Numbered from the stretch's first letter, positions 1 through 8,396 are shown. The stretch is DNA of 64,000 nucleotides from Noviluteimonas lactosilytica (GCF_020866925.1 NZ_JAJGAK010000005.1:1-64000), one strand, 5' to 3'. Made by a program: numbers and translations. The notes: a model not told the origin generated them from the sequence alone.

Positions 1-131
1 CTTGTAAGGCCCTGACCGCGAGGTCAAAATTGCAGCAGGATCATGACTGGCACTGGGCGCTATGCGACCCGCAACACCGGGGAATGCCAGCCCCGCGCGC
101 GCTCCCCAGCTTCCACTCGCGCCGATCCGCA

Positions 132-157
132 GAGGCCCCGTCCATTGGCGGGGCCTC
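132..157 (+). terminator. Intrinsic terminator hairpin
   Basis: A 9-bp perfect stem (GAGGCCCCG/CGGGGCCTC) with an 8-nt loop is followed by a short T-containing tract. It probably ends a rightward gene lying left of the window. The rest of 1-217 shows no convincing gene. Confidence 0.6.
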
Positions 158-191
158 ACTTTCTGATGAGTCGATATCACTCGAGGGCGAA

Positions 192-216
192 TGTCCGCAA
201 TCGGCCAAAAGCGGAC
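192..216. repeat. TGTCCGC palindromic repeat, copy 1
   Basis: An imperfect inverted repeat, TGTCCGC...GCGGACC, with a centre close to TCGGCC. It lies directly beyond the stop of the small leftward gene at 218-484. Related copies recur at about 6.5, 9.9, 11.8 (twice), 13.6 and 15.0 kb, and none was found right of 15 kb. Confidence 0.7.
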
Positions 217-217
217 C

Positions 218-484
218 CTAGCCCGCTGAGGCTTCGACGTCGCCGTTCTCGCGTTGCTGCAGGATCTTGGCCACCTGTGCGTCGGCGGCAACCCGATGCT
301 GCAGCGACTTGCACATCTCGATCCCGGCCGATGTCAGTACCAGTCCTTCATCGTTCTCAGTCACCAAACCGCTCTCGATCATTCTCTCGCGAACGACGGA
401 GTCATCATCGGTCAGTGCCTCGTGCTGCGAGATTCTTTTCAACACCTCGAGCAAGGCGAGTTCTTCTAGCGAGATTGCATCCAT
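218..484 (-). CDS. Small protein, winged-helix-like
   Basis: An 88-residue protein that I do not recognise. I chose the ATG at 484 (MDAISLEEL) because the longer upstream frame runs through a repeat-derived peptide (KPPPKAD) that is not conserved-looking protein. The acidic helical N-terminus, followed by ESGLVTENDEGLVLTSAG, resembles the helix-turn-wing of small winged-helix proteins in which a LTxxG strand follows the recognition helix. This is only a fold guess. The gene stands alone between ohr and a repeat copy. Confidence 0.5.
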   Translation of the reverse strand: MDAISLEELALLEVLKRISQHEALTDDDSVVRERMIESGLVTENDEGLVLTSAGIEMCKSLQHRVAADAQVAKILQQRENGDVEASAG

Positions 485-630
485 GGCCGTCCAGTGTTGC
501 GGAAACGCGGCGCGCTGCCGAATCAAAACTATATCAACTGAGCTTTTCGCCGACGTAGGGGATCCGCATTCAGGCTCGGACAATTCCGAATCGGGTGGGA
601 GCAGATACCTGCGCCGGGCGAGGCCATGGA

Positions 631-658
631 TGTCCGCTTTCGGCGGTGGTTTCAATCG
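631..658. repeat. TGTCCGC-type repeat, asymmetric variant
   Basis: TGTCCGCTTTCGGCGGTGGT followed by TTCAATCGG shares its left half with the palindromic copies but has a different right half. A near-identical variant (TGTCTGCTTTCGGCGGCGGTTTCAT) sits at 13,624, so this is a second recurring form and not simple decay. It lies just downstream of ohr. Confidence 0.5.
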
Positions 659-659
659 G

Positions 660-1088
660 TCAGGCTGCAACAACTATTTCCACTTCGATGTCGCCGCGCG
701 TTGCGCGCGAGTACGGACAGGTCTGGTGCGCCATCTCGACCAGCTTGCTTTTGGTCTCCGAGTCCAACCCCGGCAGGTTGACGTTTAGCCTCGCAGAGAG
801 TTGATACTTGTCTTCGCTGGTCTTTCCGAGCGTGATCGCGGCATCGACTGAGGTTTCCTTGGGAAGCCGCATCTTCAGCGACTGCGCAGCGCTACCCAAT
901 GCTCCAATGAAACACGCGGACCACCCCGCGGCGAACAACTGTTCCGGATTGGTGCCCGGCTTGCCCGAGCCCGGCGTGCTGAAGGCAACTTCGAGCTGAC
1001 TGTCGTCGGACTTGGCAACGCCCTCGTGGCGTCCACCGGTAGTATGGGTGTGCGCTGTGTAGATGATTTTTTCGAGAGGACGCGTCAT
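660..1088 (-). CDS. ohr: Organic hydroperoxide resistance protein Ohr
   Basis: A 142-residue thiol peroxidase of the OsmC/Ohr family, which reduces organic hydroperoxides using lipoylated partner proteins. The sequence shows the two expected redox cysteines, Cys59 in GWSACF and Cys124 in HQTCPYSRATRG, and the N-terminal KIIYTAHTHTTGGR typical of Ohr as opposed to OsmC. Length is normal for the family. The ATG at 1088 is preceded by an AAGGAAG-like ribosome site. No OhrR repressor gene is seen next to it in the window. Confidence 0.93.
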   Translation of the reverse strand: MTRPLEKIIYTAHTHTTGGRHEGVAKSDDSQLEVAFSTPGSGKPGTNPEQLFAAGWSACFIGALGSAAQSLKMRLPKETSVDAAITLGKTSEDKYQLSARLNVNLPGLDSETKSKLVEMAHQTCPYSRATRGDIEVEIVVAA

Positions 1089-1236
1089 CGGAGCTTCCTT
1101 TGGGTAAGTCGGCGGCTGGGATGGCCGCTAACAACATGGCGTTCTATGCAGGGTCGCGACGCTGGTGGGCGCGCCAAAGCGCTCACCGCATCAGGTCGAC
1201 AAAGGAGAAACGGCAGATCAAAGCAGGCGAACAGTC

Positions 1237-1800
1237 TCACCTGCGGCCATAATTCGTGAACACATAGTCGCGATCTTTTGCAGCCGTATGGCATGCAACA
1301 CCACATTTCGCATCATTCCCCTGGGGGGGGGTGTCTGACGTGGATAGTGGTTTGAAGGTGTCCGACGCGGGATCGTACTTGAAGGCGGCGTAGCCCCATC
1401 CATTCCCGTCTGCGAATCGCTTGCTGTCTTTCACCATGAAGTCGACGTCATGCAGGGCACCGCCCACGAGTGGTTGACCAGGTGCCGCTTCGTTCTTCGA
1501 AGCCGTGTAATGGATCTTCGCCATCCTGGCGCCGTCGGGGAACGGCCTTCCATTCTCGGGTATTCCCGCTTTATATGCGTCGATCATCGTCTTGTTGCCG
1601 AGTATCACAGCCATGAGTGGGCCACTGTGGCTGATGTTGATTGCCTCCCATGACTCATATCCTTTGAACTCCGAGATGGCAAGTCCGCCTTGGACTTTCA
1701 CCGTGTACTTGTCCCGCACGGAAATGGCAGCGTTGGCCGCGACAGCCACGAGCACCAATCCCGCTACGGCGAACTTCGTGCGCCCGCTTGCGATTTTCAT
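1237..1800 (-). CDS. Cytochrome P460 family haem protein, exported
   Basis: A 187-residue protein with a signal peptide (about residues 1-24, ending ANA) and a C-terminal haem-attachment motif CGVACH, that is CX3CH and not the usual CX2CH. The flanking pattern (HTAAKDRDYVFTNYG) and the mid-protein fold signature match the cytochrome P460 family of periplasmic c-type haem proteins related to hydroxylamine or nitric oxide chemistry. Function here is unknown. I chose the ATG at 1800 because it begins the signal peptide; an upstream in-frame extension is implausible. It is divergent from the MBL operon. Confidence 0.8.
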   Translation of the reverse strand: MKIASGRTKFAVAGLVLVAVAANAAISVRDKYTVKVQGGLAISEFKGYESWEAINISHSGPLMAVILGNKTMIDAYKAGIPENGRPFPDGARMAKIHYTASKNEAAPGQPLVGGALHDVDFMVKDSKRFADGNGWGYAAFKYDPASDTFKPLSTSDTPPQGNDAKCGVACHTAAKDRDYVFTNYGRR

Positions 1801-2137
1801 AAGCAACTCCTGCGTCACTGCCGCACAACACGAGTCATCCATCCGAATCTGCGAAGAGACGCGCACGTAAGTCAATTTCGCGCGAAATATGCGCAAGTTG
1901 TGGCGCACCCGTTACGGTGATGGGCGTCGACTACTCCATTTGGTACGTTCGTTGCGATTGTTTCGCCCTCCGTGCTGCGTTCACCCATCGAGAACGCATT
2001 GCTACGGCCTTTAGCGCGTCACCTTCCCACGCGCCGAGATATTTGGCCGCGGACAAGGCGTGCTCGAACCTCACTCTTCAAGAAGCACTACAGCGCGGCC
2101 AGTTCGCCGCTTGGCAGCAGCGCCTGAGGATGTCGCT
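1801..2137. other. Divergent intergenic region, no gene seen
   Basis: 337 bases between the leftward P460 gene and the rightward MBL gene. Both promoters must lie here. I see no convincing small gene, RNA or repeat. Confidence 0.5.
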
Positions 2138-3172
2138 ATGCGTACACTCGTTTTTTTCTTGATGGCCAGCTTGATCTGCGCAGCGAGCGCCGCACGTTCG
2201 CAGGACAAACCCGGGGCACAATCCAGGCAACCGTACGCCAACATGCCGGAGATCGCCCCGATCGGCGTGCGCATCGGCAAGTACCTTGACGTGCCCACGG
2301 CGGCGAAAGGACCACCGGTCGATCCAAAGAAGGGGTATCGCCTGCAGGATCTCGGCGACGGCCTGTACATGGTGACGGACAACATCTACCAATCGATGCT
2401 GCTCGCTTACGACAAGGGCGTCGTCGTCATCGATACGCCGCCTACGTTTTCGTCGCACCTGCCCGAAGCGATCAAGGAGATCTCCAGCCAACCGGTGACG
2501 CACGTCGTCTATAGCCACGCACACAAGGATCACATCGGCGGCACGCACAGCCTGGGCGGAACACCGATCATCATCGCGCAGGAGGAGACCGCTTGGCGGC
2601 TCAAGCGCGACAACGATCCGGACCGCCCGATTCCGACGGTGGCGTTCAAGGACAAGTACACACTGACCGTCGGCGGCAAGGTGCTCGACTTGTCATACCA
2701 CGGCGTGGGTCACTTGCCGGGCAATATTTTCATCAGCGCACCGAAGCAGAAGGTGTTGATGGTGGTCGACACCGTCTTCCCCGGCTGGATGCCATGGCGC
2801 CGCTTCGCCGTCGCCCAGGACGTGCTCGGGTCGATGTCGCAGGTCGAAGAAATCGCGAATATGGATTGGAAGACGTTCGTCGGCGGCCATGTCGAGCGGA
2901 CAGGCACGCATGAAGACGTCGACACGCAGGTCGCGTTCTACCACGACCTCAAGGACGCGGCGGGCCAGGCGCTGGCGTCGACGCGGCCAGGTGAAGGCGT
3001 CGATGCCGCGGACATGAAGAACCCGTGGGCCGTGTTCGACAATTACGTCGACCGCGTCGTCGTGCAGTGCGTGAACACGCTGGCCCCCAAGTGGCAGACG
3101 CGATTGGCGGCGTTCGACGTTTACATCTGGGACCAGTGTTTTTCGATGGAGCAGACCTTGCGGATCGAGTAG
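2138..3172 (+). CDS. Exported MBL-fold metallo-hydrolase
   Basis: A 344-residue protein with an N-terminal signal peptide (MRTLVFFLMASLICAASAA) and a metallo-beta-lactamase fold. The metal-binding motif is HxHxDH in SHAHKDHIGG near residue 128, with later ligands in YHGVGHLPGN and GGHVE. The ATG at 2138 was chosen because the signal peptide starts there and GAGGAT precedes it. Substrate is unknown. It heads a tightly spaced rightward set with a DUF1330 protein, two tautomerase-like proteins and a LysR regulator, which suggests a small-molecule degradation or detoxification role. Confidence 0.85.
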   Translation: MRTLVFFLMASLICAASAARSQDKPGAQSRQPYANMPEIAPIGVRIGKYLDVPTAAKGPPVDPKKGYRLQDLGDGLYMVTDNIYQSMLLAYDKGVVVIDTPPTFSSHLPEAIKEISSQPVTHVVYSHAHKDHIGGTHSLGGTPIIIAQEETAWRLKRDNDPDRPIPTVAFKDKYTLTVGGKVLDLSYHGVGHLPGNIFISAPKQKVLMVVDTVFPGWMPWRRFAVAQDVLGSMSQVEEIANMDWKTFVGGHVERTGTHEDVDTQVAFYHDLKDAAGQALASTRPGEGVDAADMKNPWAVFDNYVDRVVVQCVNTLAPKWQTRLAAFDVYIWDQCFSMEQTLRIE

Positions 3173-3181
3173 GAGTGCAAG

Positions 3182-3475
3182 ATGGCCAAGGGTTATTGGG
3201 TCATTGCGTGGAAGTCCATTTCCAATCCCGCCGCAGTCGAACGCTATGTCGCACCCGCGACAGAAGCGATCCTTTCCAACGGGGGGCGTGTCCTCGCGGG
3301 CGGCGAACCGGCGAAAGCCTACGAACAAGGCACGGCAACACGTCTGGTCATCGTCGAGTTCGACAGCCTGCAACAGGCCATCGCCGCGTATGAGCATCCC
3401 GACTACCAGGCCACGCTCGTCCACCTCGCTGGTGCGGCCGAACGCGATGTTCGCGTCATCGAAGGCGCGGCTTAG
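3182..3475 (+). CDS. DUF1330 family protein
   Basis: A 97-residue dimeric alpha/beta-barrel-type protein of the DUF1330 family. It shows the characteristic N-terminal KGYWVIAWKSISNP and the VIVEFDSLQQAIAAYEHPDYQ segment. The biochemical role of the family is unsettled. It starts 9 bases after the MBL gene and is most likely co-transcribed with it and with the tautomerase genes downstream. Confidence 0.88.
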   Translation: MAKGYWVIAWKSISNPAAVERYVAPATEAILSNGGRVLAGGEPAKAYEQGTATRLVIVEFDSLQQAIAAYEHPDYQATLVHLAGAAERDVRVIEGAA

Positions 3476-3502
3476 CAAGGGTGGCTGACATAGGGAGGCG
3501 CC

Positions 3503-3703
3503 ATGGCCATCGTGACAGTCGACATGCGCATCGGTCGCACCGACGAACAGAAGAAGACGTTTGCCGCGGCGATCCTGGATGTCGTCAGCAAGGCCACTGA
3601 GGAACCGCGCGAGAACATCCATGTCGTGCTGCACGAAAACTGCGGCGTGAACATGGTGGAGAATGCACGCCACCTTCCCGAGTTCGGCGCGCCGGCCGAT
3701 TGA
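3503..3703 (+). CDS. 4-oxalocrotonate tautomerase-like protein lacking Pro1
   Basis: A 66-residue tautomerase-superfamily protein. The body (IGRTDEQKKTFAAAILDVVSKAT, then ENIHVVLHE) matches 4-OT, in which the N-terminal proline exposed after Met removal is the catalytic base. Here the codon after ATG is GCC, so the mature protein would start with Ala. A start further along would remove the first strand, so the annotated start is sound. It could be a non-catalytic partner of the tautomerase encoded next, as in heterohexameric family members. Confidence 0.8.
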   Translation: MAIVTVDMRIGRTDEQKKTFAAAILDVVSKATEEPRENIHVVLHENCGVNMVENARHLPEFGAPAD

Positions 3704-3715
3704 AGGCGCACGTCC

Positions 3716-3910
3716 ATGCCACTCATCCAGTGCCACGTCTCGGTGCCGCTCGATGATACGCGCAAGAAGCAACTGATCGTCGATCTGGTCGATGCGACCG
3801 AACGGATGCTCGGTGCTTCTCCCGGCACAGTGAGCGTCATCGTCCATCAGCACGACGCGGCTTCCGTACGCGAACTGGCCTTCGTCAGCGCAACGTCTCC
3901 GCCTGTCTAA
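3716..3910 (+). CDS. 4-oxalocrotonate tautomerase family protein
   Basis: A 64-residue tautomerase-superfamily protein that keeps the catalytic proline (MPLIQCHVSVPLDD). The rest has the expected helix (TRKKQLIVDLVDATERMLG) and second strand (GTVSVIVHQHD). It begins 12 bases after the Ala-1 homologue, so the two may be made together and assemble as one mixed oligomer. Substrate is unknown. Confidence 0.8.
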   Translation: MPLIQCHVSVPLDDTRKKQLIVDLVDATERMLGASPGTVSVIVHQHDAASVRELAFVSATSPPV

Positions 3911-3922
3911 GGACGGATCGCG

Positions 3923-4834
3923 ATGGATCGCATTGAAGCGATGAAGATCTTCATCGCCGCCCTGGACGAGGGCAGCTTGGCCGGCGCGAGCCGCGTGACC
4001 GGACGTTCAGCGGCGGCGGTGAGCCGCGCGATCGCCGCGTTAGAAGCGCACGTCGGCGTGCCGCTCCTGCATCGCACCACGCGGTCGAATCGGTTGAGCG
4101 AAGCGGGCGAACGCTACGCGGCAGCCTGTCGCCGCGTGCTCGCTGAACTCGAAGAAGCCGACCGTCAGGTCGCGGGCGAACGTTCTGTCCCGCGCGGCAC
4201 GTTGACCATCACGTCCACCGTGTTCGCGGGCGCGGAGGTATTGCGGCCCATCGCCGATGCGTTCATGGACGCGCATCCCGAAGTCGCCATCCGCCTGCAC
4301 CTGCTGGAGCGCGCGGTGAACCTGGTGGACGAAGGCATGGACCTCGCGCTGCGCATTTCGCAACTCGCGGATTCCTCGTTGGTCGCACTGCCCATCGGCG
4401 AAGTGCGCCGGATCGTCATTGCCTCGCCGGCGTACCTCGATGCGCACGATCCGATCGAAGAGATCGCCGATCTCGCGAAACACGCCATCATCACCACGCC
4501 GCATACCGGACTGGATTCGTGGAGCTTTCCGCCGGCCGAAGTCTCGTCGTTTCCGCGTGCGGTGACATTCGCGCCGCGGCTGGTGGTGAACAACGTGCGC
4601 GCCGTGATCACCTCGGTCGTCGAGGGACATGGGGTGTCACGACTGCTCTCGTACCACGTGGCACCGGAAATCGCGCAGGGTGCGTTGCGCATCGTGCTCC
4701 CGAATGTCGAGCCCAGGCACGTGCCCGTGCATCTCGTTGCGCCCTACGGACGCTTATCCGTCCCGAAGGTGCGCGCGTTCGTCGACTTCGCCACGCCACG
4801 CCTGCGCGCCGCGTTCACGGAACTCGCGCAGTAG
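3923..4834 (+). CDS. LysR family transcriptional regulator
   Basis: A 303-residue LysR regulator. The winged helix-turn-helix is at residues 1-60 (MDRIEAMKIFIAALDEGSLAGASRVTGRS and following), then the effector-binding domain to the C-terminus. It starts 12 bases after the second tautomerase gene on the same strand, so it is probably the last gene of the operon and its local regulator. This differs from the divergent arrangement usual for LysR genes. The effector cannot be read from sequence. Confidence 0.9.
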   Translation: MDRIEAMKIFIAALDEGSLAGASRVTGRSAAAVSRAIAALEAHVGVPLLHRTTRSNRLSEAGERYAAACRRVLAELEEADRQVAGERSVPRGTLTITSTVFAGAEVLRPIADAFMDAHPEVAIRLHLLERAVNLVDEGMDLALRISQLADSSLVALPIGEVRRIVIASPAYLDAHDPIEEIADLAKHAIITTPHTGLDSWSFPPAEVSSFPRAVTFAPRLVVNNVRAVITSVVEGHGVSRLLSYHVAPEIAQGALRIVLPNVEPRHVPVHLVAPYGRLSVPKVRAFVDFATPRLRAAFTELAQ

Positions 4835-4955
4835 GCCGATTCTTCCGCCGCGCGGAAGAATGTCTGCCTTAATCGGTGGATTCCGCTTCGCGCTCGACAC
4901 GCGCAGATTGGCGCCCGTCGGAAACACCCGGCTTCCCCCAATCTGGAGTCCCCCC

Positions 4956-5666
4956 ATGAACAATGTTCCCAAAGTCGCCATCGTCACTGGAGCCTCGCAG
5001 GGCATCGGCGCCGGCCTGGTCCAGGCCTACCGTGCACGCGGGTACCGAGTTATTGCGAATTCGCGCTCGATCCCGCCGTCCAACGATCCCGACGTGTTGA
5101 GCGTCGCCGGCGACATCGCCGATCCGGCCGTCGCGCAGCGCATCGTCGATGAGACGCTCGCCAAGTTCGGCCGCATCGACACGCTGGTCAACAACGCCGG
5201 CATCTTCACCGCAAAGCCCTTCACGCAGTTCACCGCGGAGGATTACGCAGCCAACCTGTCGGTCAACCTCGACGGGTTCTTCAACATCACGCAGCGCGCT
5301 ATCGCGCAGATGGAACGGCAGGGCGGGGGCAACGTGGTCACGATCACCACCAGCCTCACCGACCATGCGATCGACGGCGTGCCGTCCGTGCTTGCCTCGC
5401 TCACCAAGGGGGGCTTGAACGCGGCAACCAAGTCGCTGGCCATCGAATATGCCAAGCGCAACATCCGCGCGAATGCGGTGTCGCTGGGTGTGATCAAGAC
5501 GCCGATGCACGCGCCGGAAACGCACGAATGGCTGGCTGCGCTGCATCCGGTCGGGCGCTTGGGCGAGATCGACGAAGTCGTTCAGGCCGTAATGTTCCTG
5601 GAGTCCGCGCGGTTCACCACTGGCGAGATCCTGCATGTCGACGGCGGCCAGAGCGCAGGTCACTGA
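4956..5666 (+). CDS. SDR-type oxidoreductase lacking the catalytic Tyr
   Basis: A 236-residue short-chain dehydrogenase/reductase. The nucleotide-binding TGASQGIG motif (11-18), NNAG (79-82), the catalytic-type Ser133 and Lys151 are all present. At the position of the active-site tyrosine (YxxxK) there is Ala147, within GVPSVLASLTKGG. The C-terminal FTTGEILHVDGGQSAGH is normal. Loss of Tyr suggests altered or lost reductase chemistry, although the same ASLTKGG pattern occurs in other annotated SDRs as far as I recall. It follows the LysR gene by 121 bases and may be under its control. Confidence 0.85.
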   Translation: MNNVPKVAIVTGASQGIGAGLVQAYRARGYRVIANSRSIPPSNDPDVLSVAGDIADPAVAQRIVDETLAKFGRIDTLVNNAGIFTAKPFTQFTAEDYAANLSVNLDGFFNITQRAIAQMERQGGGNVVTITTSLTDHAIDGVPSVLASLTKGGLNAATKSLAIEYAKRNIRANAVSLGVIKTPMHAPETHEWLAALHPVGRLGEIDEVVQAVMFLESARFTTGEILHVDGGQSAGH

Positions 5667-5732
5667 CGCGATGAAACGGTTCGCCCGCCGTGCCGTGCGC
5701 GCGGCGGGTTGCCCCAGCAGCGGAGTCCATCC

Positions 5733-6383
5733 ATGAATACATTTCGCAAATTGAACCTGCAGGTCGTCGCTGACCTGATCTGCCCCTGGTGCTACATCGG
5801 CAAGCGCAGCTTGGACCTGGCACTGGAGGTCCTGGCAAGGCAAGGATTCCAAATCGACGTTGACTGGATTCCGTTCCTCCTCAACCCCACCCTGCCCACC
5901 GAAGGCATGGATCGCAGGAAATTCCGCACAATGCGGTTTGGTTGGGAAAATGCGCTTGCTATGGACGCGCGCGCCGTGGAAGCTGGCCGCTCCGTCGGCG
6001 CGACGTTCCGCTACGACCTGCAAGGCCGGACGTCCAATACAGTGGCAGCTCATGCGTTGGTGCGTCTGGCACGCGCTGAGGGCGGCCCAAGTGCCCAGGA
6101 GCGTGTCGTCGATGCGTTGTTCGCTGCATATTTTTCCGAAGGCAAAGACATCGGGGATGCGGCCGTGCTCGGAGCAATCGCAACTTCCGCCGGGCTGGCG
6201 CCCGGTGCCCTCGCGCGATCGATCGAAGGCCACGACGAAGTTCGCGCGCTCGACGCCGCCATCAAGTCTGCAGGGGTGCAAAGCGTTCCCGCTTACCTGC
6301 TGGACGGCCAATTCTTCTTCAGTGGATCCCAAGACGTGGCCGGGTACGTACGCCGTCTGTCGGACATGGCGCAAGCAGCGTAG
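5733..6383 (+). CDS. DsbA/FrnE-like thiol oxidoreductase
   Basis: A 216-residue DsbA-family protein of the cytoplasmic FrnE/2-hydroxychromene-2-carboxylate isomerase type. The CPWC active site is at residues 17-20 (DLICPWCYIGKRS), followed by the helical insertion domain and the cis-Pro region VQSVPAYLLDGQFFFSGSQ. No signal peptide is visible, which fits FrnE and not periplasmic DsbA. It follows the SDR gene by 66 bases and is probably in the same transcription unit. Confidence 0.87.
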   Translation: MNTFRKLNLQVVADLICPWCYIGKRSLDLALEVLARQGFQIDVDWIPFLLNPTLPTEGMDRRKFRTMRFGWENALAMDARAVEAGRSVGATFRYDLQGRTSNTVAAHALVRLARAEGGPSAQERVVDALFAAYFSEGKDIGDAAVLGAIATSAGLAPGALARSIEGHDEVRALDAAIKSAGVQSVPAYLLDGQFFFSGSQDVAGYVRRLSDMAQAA

Positions 6384-6467
6384 CCAGGGTCGCCGGCTTT
6401 GTGCAGGCGGGCTACGTCCCTCCTTGGCGGTCGACTGCAATGACGCTCCGCAAATCCGGGGGGGCCG

Positions 6468-6495
6468 TGTGTCCGCTTTGGGTCGATAGCGGTCA
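6468..6495. repeat. TGTCCGC palindromic repeat, copy 2
   Basis: GTGTCCGCTTTGGGTCGATA followed by GCGGTCAC: an inverted repeat of the same family in a slightly shifted form whose right arm ends GCGGTCAC. A near-identical form is at 11,778. It lies between convergent genes (DsbA-like and LysR) and could act as a transcription terminator. Confidence 0.65.
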
Positions 6496-6517
6496 CTCCA
6501 GCCCTTCCGGACGTCGA

Positions 6518-7447
6518 TCACATGACGATGTCATATCCGCGCACCAGCCGATCCGCCAGACGCGGATCGGCTAACCGTTCCAGCCACCACGCGAGCGCAC
6601 GGCCTTCATGGTCCCCCCGCCATCCGACATACAGCACGTTGGGTTCCCGCGGATCGGCTAAGCGCTTCTCGATGAGTTCCCCGCGAGCGAGCAGCGCCGT
6701 CACGCGTTCGCGCGGCACCCAGCCCACACCAAGACCCGCACGCTGGGCGAGCACTTTCGCATGCATGCTCGGAACCGCCAGCGCAGACTGCCCGCCGACG
6801 ACGCCGTAACCACGTGAATCGATACGTCGGGAGGTGTCGGCCACGACGACCGCGCGATGCGTCGCCAACACATGGCGTTCGATCGGCTCGCGCATCCGTG
6901 CGAGGGGGTGTTCCGGCGACACCGCGAACGCCCAATCCATCACGCCCAACTCGCGCCACTGCAGTCCAGGAATCGCTGGCGGCTCGTTGGTGGCGCCGAT
7001 CACCAGATCAGCGCGGCCGTCCTGCAACGCGTCCCACGTGCCCGACAGCACTTCACGCGTCATACGCAACCCGACGCCCGAACCGAGCGCATCGAAAGCC
7101 GCGATTAGAGGCAACAGCGTTTCGAACTCGATCACTTCGTCGGTGACGATCCAGAGCCGGTCTTCCCATCCACTGGCGACCTGCTTGACGCGGCGCGTCA
7201 GTCGCGAGACGTCCTGCTGTAGGCGTGCCGACTCGTTCGCCAGCAATTGACCCGCCGGCGTCAGCCGAAGGCGGTAGCCCTTGCGGTCAAACAACAGCGC
7301 GTCGAAGCGCGATTCCAGCGTGCGCGCGGCATGCGAGACGGTCGACGGCGCCTTGCCAAGCCGCGCGGCGGCGCGAGAAAGGCTGCCGGTCTCCCGGATG
7401 GCTTCGAGCAGCGCAAGCTCTTCCGTGGACAACATATTCGACACCAT
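6518..7447 (-). CDS. LysR family transcriptional regulator
   Basis: A 309-residue LysR regulator. The N-terminal helix-turn-helix (LSTEELALLEAIRETGSLSR, then AAARLGKAPSTVSHAARTLE) is followed by a periplasmic-binding-like effector domain. I chose the ATG at 7447; a second ATG at 7435 is also possible. It is divergent from the SDR gene at 7543, with less than 100 bases between them, the classic layout for a LysR regulator and its target operon. Confidence 0.9.
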   Translation of the reverse strand: MVSNMLSTEELALLEAIRETGSLSRAAARLGKAPSTVSHAARTLESRFDALLFDRKGYRLRLTPAGQLLANESARLQQDVSRLTRRVKQVASGWEDRLWIVTDEVIEFETLLPLIAAFDALGSGVGLRMTREVLSGTWDALQDGRADLVIGATNEPPAIPGLQWRELGVMDWAFAVSPEHPLARMREPIERHVLATHRAVVVADTSRRIDSRGYGVVGGQSALAVPSMHAKVLAQRAGLGVGWVPRERVTALLARGELIEKRLADPREPNVLYVGWRGDHEGRALAWWLERLADPRLADRLVRGYDIVM

Positions 7448-7542
7448 CGATCGAGTCCGGGCAAATCTTGGCACGGAAAGCGAACGGTCGGCGCGCAGCA
7501 TGCCGTTCCAAGGCAATCCCGCCCCGTTCTCAGGAAATTCCC

Positions 7543-8307
7543 ATGTCGCGTCTCCAGGACAAAGTCGCCATCGTCACCGGCGCAAGCTCTGGCATCGGTC
7601 GTGCCACCGCCAAGCAATTCGCCCGCGAGGGCGCCAAGGTCGTCGTCGGCGCGCGCCGCGATGCCGAGCTTCAATCCCTCGTCGCCGAGATCCGCGCCGA
7701 CGGCGGCGACGCCGTCGCCCTTGCAGGCGACGTGCGCTCGGAGGACTACGCCAAGGCGCTCGTCGCGCTGGCGATCGCGCGTTACGGTCGCCTCGACGTG
7801 GCGTTCAACAACGCCGGTATGATCGGCGAAGCCGGCCCAAGCACCGGCGTCAGCGAGGCCGGCTTCAGCAACGCCGTCGCCGTCAACCTGACCGCTGCAT
7901 TCCTCGGCGCGAAACACCAGATCGCGCAGATGCAGACGCATGGCGGAGGTTCGGTCATCTTTACCTCGACGTTCGTCGGCCACACGGCGGCGTTCCCCGG
8001 TGTCGCGGCGTATGCGGCGAGCAAGTCCGGGCTGATCGGGCTGACGCAGGCGCTCGCGGCCGAGTTCGGACCGGAGGGCATTCGCGTCAATGCAATCCTT
8101 CCCGGCGCCGTCGACACGGCGATGTATCAGGACATGAACGATACCGCCGAGTCGCAGGCGTTTATCACTCAGCTTCATGCGCTCAAGCGCGTGGCGACGC
8201 CCGAGGAAATGGCGAAGTCGGTCGCGTACCTGGCGTCGGACGACGCGTCCTTTGTCACCGGCACGGCGATGCTCGTCGACGGCGGTGTGTCTATCACGCG
8301 CACCTGA
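7543..8307 (+). CDS. SDR family oxidoreductase (glucose/ribitol type)
   Basis: A 254-residue classical short-chain dehydrogenase with all key motifs: TGASSGIGRA, NNAG, and the catalytic YAASK (in GVAAYAASKSG). The C-terminal SFVTGTAMLVDGG is typical. It probably uses NADP, given the GARRDAE segment after the second strand. It is divergent from a LysR gene and followed by an alpha/beta hydrolase and a cupin, which suggests one LysR-controlled operon acting on a small carbonyl or epoxide compound. Confidence 0.92.
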   Translation: MSRLQDKVAIVTGASSGIGRATAKQFAREGAKVVVGARRDAELQSLVAEIRADGGDAVALAGDVRSEDYAKALVALAIARYGRLDVAFNNAGMIGEAGPSTGVSEAGFSNAVAVNLTAAFLGAKHQIAQMQTHGGGSVIFTSTFVGHTAAFPGVAAYAASKSGLIGLTQALAAEFGPEGIRVNAILPGAVDTAMYQDMNDTAESQAFITQLHALKRVATPEEMAKSVAYLASDDASFVTGTAMLVDGGVSITRT

Positions 8308-8396
8308 GCCACCCGCCGACAGAAGGCCCGGCCGCACTGACCGCGCCGGGTCCTTTCCGGCGTTTTCCCAACAACCACCGACTCTTCGAGGACGTC

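Noticed and set aside
1..217. Small plus-strand frames at the window start
   Set aside because: Composition is skewed, no ribosome site, and the frames run through a terminator hairpin.
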